Assembly (NCBI RefSeq): GCF_052045245.1
Contig: NZ_JBQEON010000011.1
Span: forward strand, 62,001-126,000
Length of the DNA: 64,000 nt
Direction: 5' to 3'
Origin: Burkholderia sp052045245
GTDB taxonomy: Bacteria; Pseudomonadota; Gammaproteobacteria; Burkholderiales; Burkholderiaceae
Below, in pieces: positions 55,502-64,000 of the stretch (position 1 is the stretch's first letter; every line of letters begins with the position of its first letter). The position numbers were made by a program, and so were the translations under genes. The notes beneath the pieces are model-generated. The model worked only from the letters and a program-made list of their open reading frames with translations. It was not told the DNA's origin and did no database searches.

Positions 55502-56403
55502 CGCCCGCGCGGGTTGCGCTGCCGCCGCGCGAGACCCGCGTGACCGCCGTGGTGCTCACGTACCGGCGCGCGGACGAACTCGCCCGCACGCTCGCGCGGC
55601 TCTCGGGCCTGCCCGACCGGCCGGCGATCGTCGTCGTCGACAACGGCGCGGACGATGCCACCGCCGCGCTCGTGCGCGACCGCTTTGCGCACGCGACACT
55701 GGTGCATGCGCCGGGCAACCTGGGCGCGGCCGGCCGCAATCTCGGCGTGGCCGTCGCGCGCACGCGCCACGTCGCGTTCTGCGACGACGACACGTGGTGG
55801 GCGCCCGGCTCGCTCGCGGCAGCCGCGAACCTGCTCGATGCGTATCCGCACGTCGCGGCCGTCACCGCACGCGTGCTGGTCGGTCCGGACGAGCACGAGG
55901 ATCCGACCTGCAGGCGGATGGCCGACAGCCCGCTCGCGGCGAGCGTCGCGTTGCCGGGCCGCCCGATCCTCGGGCTGCTGGCCGGCGCGAGCGCGTTCCG
56001 GCGCGACGCGTTCCTGCATGCGAGCGGCTATCACCCGCGCTATTTTCTCGGTGGCGAGGAAGCGCTGCTCGCGCTCGACCTGTATCGCGCGGGCGCATGG
56101 CTGGTCTATGCACCGCACCTGACGGTTCATCATTACCCTTCGATGCAGCGCGACGCGCAGACGCGCGTGAGTGCGTCCCACCGCAATGCGGTGTGGACCG
56201 CGTGGCTTCGATGGCCGGCCGGCGCCGCGCTCGCGCACACCGTGCGGATGCTGCCGCGCCTGCGTGACGAACGCTCGGTCATCCGCACGTTCGCGGGCCT
56301 GTCGTGGATCCCGCGCGAGCGACGGACGCTGCCGCCGCACGTCGAGCGCATGCGCCGCCAGCTTGACGGCGATACGCGGCACGCCGCGGACCCGCACGCA
56401 TGA
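55483..56403 (+). CDS. Glycosyltransferase family 2
   Basis: The 306-residue GT-A enzyme starts near VTAVVLTYRRADELARTL, with VVVDNGADD and the metal-binding FCDDDTWWAPGSL, then GLLAGASAFRRDAFL and YFLGGEEALLALDLYRAG. It overlaps the end of the PIG-L gene by 19 bp in another frame, so the two were translationally linked. It likely adds a sugar to a surface glycan or glycolipid; donor and acceptor unknown. Confidence 0.9.
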   Translation: MRHVRVTPARVALPPRETRVTAVVLTYRRADELARTLARLSGLPDRPAIVVVDNGADDATAALVRDRFAHATLVHAPGNLGAAGRNLGVAVARTRHVAFCDDDTWWAPGSLAAAANLLDAYPHVAAVTARVLVGPDEHEDPTCRRMADSPLAASVALPGRPILGLLAGASAFRRDAFLHASGYHPRYFLGGEEALLALDLYRAGAWLVYAPHLTVHHYPSMQRDAQTRVSASHRNAVWTAWLRWPAGAALAHTVRMLPRLRDERSVIRTFAGLSWIPRERRTLPPHVERMRRQLDGDTRHAADPHA

Positions 56404-56426
56404 GCGCGTAACCCACGCGCGCGGCA

Positions 56427-57794
<1,368 letters not shown>

Positions 57795-58152
57795 CGAAGC
57801 TCCTGGTGATGCGGCCCGGCGCACATATCGGCCGAAACCGCGGCGGGCATGCGGTGCGAGGGTGCGACACCGGGCACTGGCGACGCATTTCACACGGCAC
57901 ACGAACGGGCAGACACGCTGCCCTGCCCTGACAAACCTGTGTTTGACGGGTGTTTAGCAGTATAGAAGAAGCATGTTACGCATGCGCCGTTCATCGAATA
58001 AATCTATCCGCACGCGGCGAACGCATTGCGAGATTCAATCTGGCGCCTCGCTACAGACGGTATGCTTTCCGGGTGAAAAGCGACGTGTGCCCCGTCATTT
58101 TTTCATCTTGCCGTAGCGATTTCGGTCAAAATTTCCCAATGCGATCACACTC
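57795..58152. other. Intergenic region between divergent sigma-54 activators
   Basis: This 358-bp region should hold both promoters. I see a small inverted repeat, CAAAC-CTGT-GTTTG (57932-57945), and repeated GCATG elements near 57973-57987, but no convincing -35/-10 pair or -24/-12 site. The base composition is less GC-rich than the flanking genes. Confidence 0.4.
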
Positions 58153-59226
58153 ATGTCGAAATCCGACGATGACGGCACGCGACTGTTCGGCCGTTCGCGA
58201 ACGATCCAGGATTTGCTGCTGAAAATATCGCGCGTCGCCGCGACGCGCGTCAGTGTGCTGGTGGTTGGCGAAAGCGGCGCCGGCAAGGACATCGTCGCGC
58301 GGCTCATTCACGACATGAGCCCGCGCCGGCGTGCGCCGTTCGTGCCCGTCAATTGTGGTGCGATCCCGAAAGACATCGCGGAGTCACACTTGTTCGGTCA
58401 CGAAAAAGGCAGTTTCACCGGGGCCGTGGCACAACATGTGGGCATGTTCGAAGCCGCACGCGGCGGCACGCTGTTTCTCGACGAAATCGCGGAAATGCCG
58501 GCGGAACTTCAGGTGAAACTGCTGCGCACGCTCGAGTCGAACACGATCGTGCGCGTCGGCGGCCACGAACCGATCCCGCTCGACGTGCGGATCGTCGCGG
58601 CCACCCATCACGATCCGGTCGAAGCCGTGCGCAGCGGCCGGCTGCGCGAAGACCTGTTCTACCGGATCGCGACGATCGCGCTGCATGTGCCCGCGCTGCG
58701 TCAGCGCGAGGACGACGTCGGCGACATCGCGCTGCAGATCGTCGAGCGGCTGAACGCCCGGCACCGCACCCGCAAACGTTTGTCGATGCAGGCGATGAAG
58801 GCGCTGCGCGCGTACACGTGGCCCGGCAACGTGCGCGAGTTGCGCAACGCGCTCGAACGCGCGTTCATCCTTGCGGACGAACAGATCGAGCTGCAGCTGC
58901 CGCGCCGGCAGCCGCCGCGCGAGGAAGTGCGTCACAACGCGATGACACTGCATATCGGCACGACGCTCGCGCATACGCAGCAGCGGTTCATCGTCGCGTC
59001 GCTGCGCCATTTCAACGGCGACAAGCCGCGCACCGCGAAGGCGCTCGGCATCAGCCTGAAGACGCTGTACAACCGCCTCGCGCTGCTGCCCGAACACGAG
59101 CGCAACGCGACGGCCGGCACGGCGGCGCCGACTCCGGGTGCCGGCGGTGCAGGCAGCGTCGGCGGCACTGCCGGTTCCGCCGGCACCGCGAGCGCGGCCA
59201 CGCCGCCGAGCACATCGAATCAGTAA
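58153..59226 (+). CDS. Sigma-54 activator without receiver domain
   Basis: The 357-residue protein starts almost at the AAA+ domain (Walker A GESGAGKD at 39-46, GSFTGA at 86-91, GGTLFLDEIAEMP), followed by a Fis-type DNA-binding helix pair (AKALGISLKTLYNRL) and a Gly/Ala/Thr low-complexity tail of about 45 residues. Lacking a sensory domain, it may be constitutively active or held by another protein, as with PspF-like activators. It is divergent from a receiver-type relative that shares its C-terminal helix. Confidence 0.94.
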   Translation: MSKSDDDGTRLFGRSRTIQDLLLKISRVAATRVSVLVVGESGAGKDIVARLIHDMSPRRRAPFVPVNCGAIPKDIAESHLFGHEKGSFTGAVAQHVGMFEAARGGTLFLDEIAEMPAELQVKLLRTLESNTIVRVGGHEPIPLDVRIVAATHHDPVEAVRSGRLREDLFYRIATIALHVPALRQREDDVGDIALQIVERLNARHRTRKRLSMQAMKALRAYTWPGNVRELRNALERAFILADEQIELQLPRRQPPREEVRHNAMTLHIGTTLAHTQQRFIVASLRHFNGDKPRTAKALGISLKTLYNRLALLPEHERNATAGTAAPTPGAGGAGSVGGTAGSAGTASAATPPSTSNQ

Positions 59227-59252
59227 GCGTCGCGCTTCGGCGCTCGCGTCGC

Positions 59253-60203
59253 CTATGACGCGACCTCGCGCAACACGCTGTCCCACTCGCGCACGAACCG
59301 CTCGATCCCGAATCGCTCGCATGCATCGCGCTTCGCCGCCGCGCCCCACTCGCGCGCGAGTTCCGGATCGCGGATCAGCATGCGCATCGCGTCGATCAGC
59401 ACGCGCGGCCGCGTATCGGCCACGCCGTTGTAGCCGCTGCGCACGAGCTGCCCCATCTCGGTCGTCGCCAGCGCGACGATCGGCAGCCCGATCATCATCG
59501 CCTCGATCACCGCAAGCCCGAGGCTCGTGTAGCGGATCGGGTTGAAGAAGAACCGGTAGTGCGACAGGAACTGCGGCAGCGCCGGGTTCGGCACTTCGCC
59601 GATGCCGCCGAGCGCGGCCGACCCCATCCCCACGAGATCGAGCGGCACGCTCAGACGCACCACCTCGAACAGGTCCGCGCCGAGCCGCCGCCCGCGCCGC
59701 GCGAGGTTATTCACGACCGTCACGCCCTTCGGCAGCGTGCCGCGATACTCGACGCCGTCGGGCATCAGCACGCCGTGCTCGATCACGCGCGTCGGCGTGA
59801 CGCCGCTGTCCCACATCAGTGCATTGAACGGCGTCACGTGCACCAGCAACACGTTCGGATCCTGCACCGGATGCAGCATGTCGGTCGGATGCTCGCGCGG
59901 CGGATCGTGTTCGACGAACAGCGCCGGCAGCGCACGCTGCGCTTCGCTGAGCAGCTGCAACCGGTCGTGCTCGTAATGGCTGTGATGCTGGTACAGCACG
60001 CAATCGAATTCGGTGTCGCGCACGCATTCGGCCGGCACCTCAAGAACGTTTTCACCCCACGGCAGGTGTCCGACCCGCCCCGCATAGCCGGGCGGATGCC
60101 TCGGCTTCGTCACGATGTAGAAATCGTGCGGCGCCTGCGACAGGTAGTACAAATAGTTGCCATGCACGTGCCAGGTCAGCACGCGCAACCGCTTACGTGA
60201 CAT
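59253..60203 (-). CDS. Glycosyltransferase, GT4-like
   Basis: The 316-residue protein starts VLTWHVHGNYLYYLSQ and has the GT-B second-half pattern: FFNPIRYTSLGLAVIEAMMIGLPIVALATTE (read as separate parts FNPIRYTSLG and EAMMIGLPIV), with the conserved glutamate of nucleotide-sugar binding. It overlaps the heptosyltransferase gene by 11 bp and is last in the four-gene minus-strand operon from 64000. Substrates unknown. Confidence 0.85.
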   Translation of the reverse strand: MSRKRLRVLTWHVHGNYLYYLSQAPHDFYIVTKPRHPPGYAGRVGHLPWGENVLEVPAECVRDTEFDCVLYQHHSHYEHDRLQLLSEAQRALPALFVEHDPPREHPTDMLHPVQDPNVLLVHVTPFNALMWDSGVTPTRVIEHGVLMPDGVEYRGTLPKGVTVVNNLARRGRRLGADLFEVVRLSVPLDLVGMGSAALGGIGEVPNPALPQFLSHYRFFFNPIRYTSLGLAVIEAMMIGLPIVALATTEMGQLVRSGYNGVADTRPRVLIDAMRMLIRDPELAREWGAAAKRDACERFGIERFVREWDSVLREVAS

Positions 60204-61269
60204 GACGTCTCTCCTCCGCGAGCAACGCGCTCGCCCGATCGATCACGTCGTCGACATCGATCGCGGTCGCGCACTCGTGTCCGTATGGGCAGGTGTCGAA
60301 CATGCACGGCCGGCAGGCCGGGTAGTTCGCGAGCACGCGATGACGTTCGGCGTCGAGCGGCGCCCAGCGGGCCGTGTCGCTGCCGCATGCGACGACGACG
60401 CTCGGCGTGCCGAACGCCGCCGCGACATGCGACACGCCCGTGTCGTTGCACAACAGAAGCCGCGCGCGGCCGATCAGCGCGGCCAGCGCGCCGAGCGGCG
60501 TGCGCCCGCACAGGTTCACGCACGGCCGCCCGAGATGCGCGGCGAACGCGTTGGCCAGCGCGAGTTCCGCGCGCGTGCCGGTCAGCACGATCTGCCAGCC
60601 GTCGTCGGCGAGCCACCGCGCGACGCTCGCGAAGCGCTCGACCGGCCAGCGCCGCGACGCCATCCGCGCGCCGGGGTGGACGATCACGTAGCGCCCCGCA
60701 TCGAGCGCGTGCTCGTCGCACAGCACATGCCACAGCGCGTAGTCGAGGCCGCCGAGCGGAAATTCCAGGTAGTCGCCCCAGTCCGAATAGCCGAGCTGGC
60801 GTGTCAGCGCCAGGTAGCGCGTGACTTCCGGCTCGCCGTCGCGCCACACGACCGAGCAGTCGAGCGTGGCCGTGCCGCCGTCGGGCGGCACGAAGCCGGC
60901 CGTGCGCGTCGCGCCGAGCGACGCGACGATGGCGTTGCTCCGCACGCCGCTGCCGTGCAGCTGGATCGCGAGATCGAAGTCGCGCGCCCGGCATTCGGCG
61001 ATGAACGCCTCGCGCGCGGCCGGATCGGCGTCCGGCTGTTCGCCGAGGCCCGGCGCGCCGGGAAACGCGATGAAGTTGTCGATGTAGTCGGAAAAGCGCG
61101 ACGCGAACTCGCGCGCCCACGGCAACCCGATCAGCGTGATGCGCGCATGCGGTTCGCCGTGGCGCAGCGCGCGCAGCGCCGGTACCGCGCACAGCATGTC
61201 GCCGAGTTGCAGCGCGCGGAACACCGCAATGCGCATCGGACCGGACGACGAAGCGGAATCGAGCATCAT
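60193..61269 (-). CDS. Glycosyltransferase family 9 (heptosyltransferase-like)
   Basis: The 358-residue protein fits GT9: RIAVFRALQLGDMLCAVPALRAL at the start (GDML in place of GDVL), VIVHPGARMASRRWP in the middle and LLLCNDTGVSHVAAAFGTPSV near the end. GT9 enzymes add heptose or related sugars to LPS core; here it may serve another glycan. It overlaps the GT2 stop by ATGA and the GT4-like start by 11 bp. Confidence 0.93.
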   Translation of the reverse strand: MMLDSASSSGPMRIAVFRALQLGDMLCAVPALRALRHGEPHARITLIGLPWAREFASRFSDYIDNFIAFPGAPGLGEQPDADPAAREAFIAECRARDFDLAIQLHGSGVRSNAIVASLGATRTAGFVPPDGGTATLDCSVVWRDGEPEVTRYLALTRQLGYSDWGDYLEFPLGGLDYALWHVLCDEHALDAGRYVIVHPGARMASRRWPVERFASVARWLADDGWQIVLTGTRAELALANAFAAHLGRPCVNLCGRTPLGALAALIGRARLLLCNDTGVSHVAAAFGTPSVVVACGSDTARWAPLDAERHRVLANYPACRPCMFDTCPYGHECATAIDVDDVIDRASALLAEERRHVT

Positions 61270-62267
61270 AGGAACAGCACCCGGAAGTGAAGCGCACCGC
61301 GCATGCGCCAGTACAACGACACGGGCGGAATCACGATCGACGTGACGATCATCTCGGCGACATGCGACGGCGTGAGCCGCGTGCCGCGCAGCCGCTTCGC
61401 GCAGAAAGCGGCGGTGATCACGGCCCATGCGGCCGCGCACGCGATGCCCGGCGCGTGCCAGCCGGCGGCGAAACAACCGATCGCGCCGATCGCGAACAGC
61501 ACCGCGGCGTAGTAGTTCCACGGCGGCATCGAGCGGATATGGCGCCGATAGGTCGCGCGGTGCTTCTTGTACAGCAGCGCGTCGAAATACACCTTCGACT
61601 GCTGCCCGATGCTCGCACCCCAGTGCGCGGGGCGCACCGGATGCACGATCCGCGCGGCATCGACGCCGACGATCGGCCCCGCATGCTCGCGCAGCGCGAA
61701 CATCAGGTCGGCATCCTCGCGCCACGCGCGCGTGAAGCGCTCGTCGAAGCCGCCGATACGCTCGAGCGCCGTGCGCCGCACGAAGCAGTTCGCGGTCGCG
61801 AACTCCGCATCCGCGAGACCGGCCGCGTCACGCTCGTAGTCGGTCGGACGCGGCCGCAGCGGCACGTCGATGCGCCCCGCCGCCGCGACCGCCGACGGCT
61901 CGGCGAGCAGCGCGGCCGCGCCGTGGCGCAGCCAGGTCGGATCGGGAATGGTGTCGTCGTCGGTGAACGCGATCAGCGCGCCGCGCGCGCTGCGCCAGCC
62001 GATGTTGCGCGCGCCGGCCGGCCCCTGCGTGTCCGGCGCGGTCATGTAGCGGATCGCGGGCACGTCGGCCATGCGCAAACGGCACGCGTCGATGACGGGG
62101 CGCGCGCTGCCGGCCGGATCGTCGTCGACGATCACGATCTCGTACGTCGTCGGATCGAATACCTGCGCGCACAGCGCGTCGAGGCAGCGTTCGAGCAGAT
62201 CGGGCCGCCGGTAGGTCGGCACGACGACCGACACCACGGGCGGCAATTGCGTGTCGCGCATGTTCAT
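61266..62267 (-). CDS. Glycosyltransferase family 2 with membrane tail
   Basis: The 333-residue protein has a GT-A domain (VSVVVPTYRRPDLLERCLDAL, FTDDDTIPDPTWL, FTRAWREDADLMFAL) and two or three hydrophobic segments after about 260 (YYAAVLFAIGAIGCFAAGW). GGAGAAACCACG precedes ATG 62267. It overlaps both neighbours by ATGA, so the operon is tightly coupled. Probably a membrane-bound sugar transferase. Confidence 0.92.
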   Translation of the reverse strand: MNMRDTQLPPVVSVVVPTYRRPDLLERCLDALCAQVFDPTTYEIVIVDDDPAGSARPVIDACRLRMADVPAIRYMTAPDTQGPAGARNIGWRSARGALIAFTDDDTIPDPTWLRHGAAALLAEPSAVAAAGRIDVPLRPRPTDYERDAAGLADAEFATANCFVRRTALERIGGFDERFTRAWREDADLMFALREHAGPIVGVDAARIVHPVRPAHWGASIGQQSKVYFDALLYKKHRATYRRHIRSMPPWNYYAAVLFAIGAIGCFAAGWHAPGIACAAAWAVITAAFCAKRLRGTRLTPSHVAEMIVTSIVIPPVSLYWRMRGALHFRVLFL

Positions 62268-64000
62268 CGTGGTTTCTCCAGCAGGAACGAGCCGATCACG
62301 AGCGCGTCGAGCGGCGACGTCCAGAAGCATTCGAGCGCGTCGCGCGGCGTACAGACGATCGGCTCGCCGCGCGTGTTGAACGACGTGTTGACGAGCACCG
62401 GCACGCCGGTCAGCGCGTCGAACTCGGACAGCAGCGCATGCAGCAGCGGATGCTGGCTTTCGTTGACGGTCTGCACGCGCGCGGTGCCGTCGATGTGGCG
62501 CACCGCGGGAATCGTCGCTTCGCCGCCGGGCGCGACGTCGTACACGAACAGCATGAACGGCGCGCGCAGCGGCGTGCGCTTGCCGCCGTTGAACCAGTGA
62601 TGCGCACGGCTTTCGAGCACGACCGGCGCGACCGGCCGGAAGTCCTCGCGATCCTTGATGCGGTTCAGCTTGCGCTGCATGTCCGGATCGATCGGCGACG
62701 CGAGGATCGAACGGGCGCCGAGCGCGCGCGGCCCGAACTCCATGCGGCCCTGGAACCAGCCGATCACGCGGTTCGCCGCGAGCAGCGCGGCCGTCTGCGC
62801 GGCGACGTCCGCGAGCCGCCGGTACGGCAGCTGCGCCTCCTTCAGGAACGCCTCGATCGCGTCGTCGTCATACGACGGCCCGAGATACGCGTGGTCCATC
62901 CGCCAGTCGCCGCGCATGCCGCGCATCCGGAAGTCGGTCCATAGCGCGGCGCCGAGCGCGGTGCCCGCATCGCCGGCGGCGGGCTGCACCCACACGTCGT
63001 CGAACGGGCCGCGATCGCGGATCTTCGCGTTCATCACGCAGTTCAGCGCGACGCCGCCCGCCATCGCGAGCTGCTGCTCGCCGGTCTCGGCCGCGAGCCA
63101 GTCGACCGCCTGCAGCGCCGTCTCCTCCAGCACGCACTGCAGCGCGTGCGCGATGTCGCAGTGATGCGGCTCGATCGGGCCGCCGCGTTCACGCGGCGGG
63201 CCGAACAGCGCGGCGAGGTCGCCGTCGACGGTCTCGTAGCGGCCTTCGCCGTGGTAGCGCACCAGCTTGCGCATGTCGTCGGCGAACACCGGCTTGCCGT
63301 ACGACGCGAGCGCCATCACCTTGTACTCGTCGGACGAATGCAGGAACCCGAGGTAGCGCGTCACGCGCTCGTACAGCAGGCCGAGCGAATGCGGCAGGTT
63401 GACCTGGCCGAGCCGCCGGTACGACTGGCCGTCGAACACGCCGTAGCTCGTCGTCGCGCGTTCGCCGCGGCCGTCCATCGTCATCACCGCGCAGTGCTCG
63501 TAGGGCGCCGCGAGAAACGCGCTGGCCTCGTGCGCGAGATGGTGCTCGATGAAATGCCAGCGGAACGGCCCGTCGTACGCGACGCCGCGAAACCGCCGCT
63601 GCAGGTGGTGCGGCGCGCCGCCCGCGAGCTGGCGCGGCGCATTCACGATCGACGACAGGAACAGCGCATGCCACGGCGACACGCCATCCTCGCGCGGCGC
63701 ATGCGCGGACGGCGCAAGCGGCAGCGTCAGCTCGGACACGGTGCCGTGCCGGTCGAGTTCGAGCCACGGGTCGTACGAATACGCGACATGGTCGACGTCC
63801 GCGAGCGTGATGCCCGCTTCCGCGAGACAGTAGTCGATCGCGTGGTACGGCAGCTCCCACGTCGAGAACGGCACCGGCCGCTTCGCATGCTTCACGTGCG
63901 TGAAGCGTTCGTCCTCGGCGGCCGCGATCACGACGCCGTCGCGCATCAGGCACGCGGCGCTGTCGTGGAAGGCGGCGTTGATGCCGAGCGTATGGATCGG
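62264..64000 (-). CDS. Carbamoyltransferase (NodU/CmcH family), 5' end beyond window
   Basis: The enzyme transfers carbamoyl from carbamoyl phosphate to a hydroxyl group of a sugar or metabolite. The visible 578 codons run nearly to the start: the last bases read IHTLGINAAFHDSAACL, typical of the N-terminus. It has HHLAHEASAF (metal site), MTMDGRGE, LAMAGGVALNCVMN and, in the C-terminal YrdC-like part, MEFGPRALGARSIL. It is first of four overlapping glycan genes, so the product is probably a carbamoylated surface glycan. Confidence 0.95.
   Translation of the reverse strand, partial: PIHTLGINAAFHDSAACLMRDGVVIAAAEDERFTHVKHAKRPVPFSTWELPYHAIDYCLAEAGITLADVDHVAYSYDPWLELDRHGTVSELTLPLAPSAHAPREDGVSPWHALFLSSIVNAPRQLAGGAPHHLQRRFRGVAYDGPFRWHFIEHHLAHEASAFLAAPYEHCAVMTMDGRGERATTSYGVFDGQSYRRLGQVNLPHSLGLLYERVTRYLGFLHSSDEYKVMALASYGKPVFADDMRKLVRYHGEGRYETVDGDLAALFGPPRERGGPIEPHHCDIAHALQCVLEETALQAVDWLAAETGEQQLAMAGGVALNCVMNAKIRDRGPFDDVWVQPAAGDAGTALGAALWTDFRMRGMRGDWRMDHAYLGPSYDDDAIEAFLKEAQLPYRRLADVAAQTAALLAANRVIGWFQGRMEFGPRALGARSILASPIDPDMQRKLNRIKDREDFRPVAPVVLESRAHHWFNGGKRTPLRAPFMLFVYDVAPGGEATIPAVRHIDGTARVQTVNESQHPLLHALLSEFDALTGVPVLVNTSFNTRGEPIVCTPRDALECFWTSPLDALVIGSFLLEKPR

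Noticed and set aside
57943..57966. TTGACG ... TATAGA as a promoter for the 58153 activator
   Set aside because: The spacer is only 12 bp, too short for a sigma-70 promoter.

Overview
The window is GC-rich, with dense small operons, ATGA gene overlaps and strong GGAGG ribosome sites. Its gene families (DUF3022-like, DUF3175, Ku/LigD, ACR3-type ars operon, treZ-malQ-treY, MIX/VasX-like T6SS effector) point to Burkholderia sensu stricto, probably the B. cepacia complex and probably a secondary replicon. The replicon assignment is inference. A 50-N gap and several single-base frame breaks suggest a draft assembly.

Layout. 1-5493: end of a trehalose/alpha-glucan operon (treZ, malQ, treY). 5494-18954: a lower-GC type VI secretion island. 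It has an orphan tssF on the left and, on the minus strand, a vgrG - DUF4123 adaptor - MIX/VasX-like effector - two-TM partner - PAAR operon. Between them lies a duplicated block: three more partner paralogues, a second PAAR gene and a broken copy of the tssF 3' end. A HigA antitoxin remnant marks the right edge. 19081-21826: arsRC-acr3-arsH arsenic operon with an ArsR-type operator. 22126-37959: small stress-type genes (DUF1488, DUF3022-like, DUF3175, DUF1328, DUF3008, CBS, PRC-barrel), a PSD-like enzyme, a PfpI protein, a CPA1 antiporter, the ligD/ku end-joining pair and an extra rpoN. 38161-42623: carboxylate transport (MHS permease, ModA-like binding protein, DctA) with a LysR regulator. 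43204-50087: UdgX-type uracil-DNA glycosylase, an atypical NRAMP transporter, then more stress genes (ferritin-like, DUF4142, two SDRs, DUF2795, BON). 50330-64000: surface-glycan genes (glycosyltransferases, UDP-xylose synthase, PIG-L deacetylase, heptosyltransferase, carbamoyltransferase), a hybrid histidine kinase and two sigma-54 activators. Two of the glycan genes are broken by indels.

How they fit together. The T6SS island is a cargo unit: spike, loader, toxin, presumed immunity and tip. The repeated membrane-protein genes look like an accumulating immunity or orphan-partner array built by recombination at the tssF end. The middle of the window concentrates stress-survival and DNA-repair functions. 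Three genes there share an identically spaced upstream motif, GTTACA-N5-TTGAAA-N3-TTGCAG on the minus strand (third copy degenerate in the first block), that I cannot assign. The extra sigma-54 gene and two sigma-54 activators could control the glycan cluster, but this is inference.
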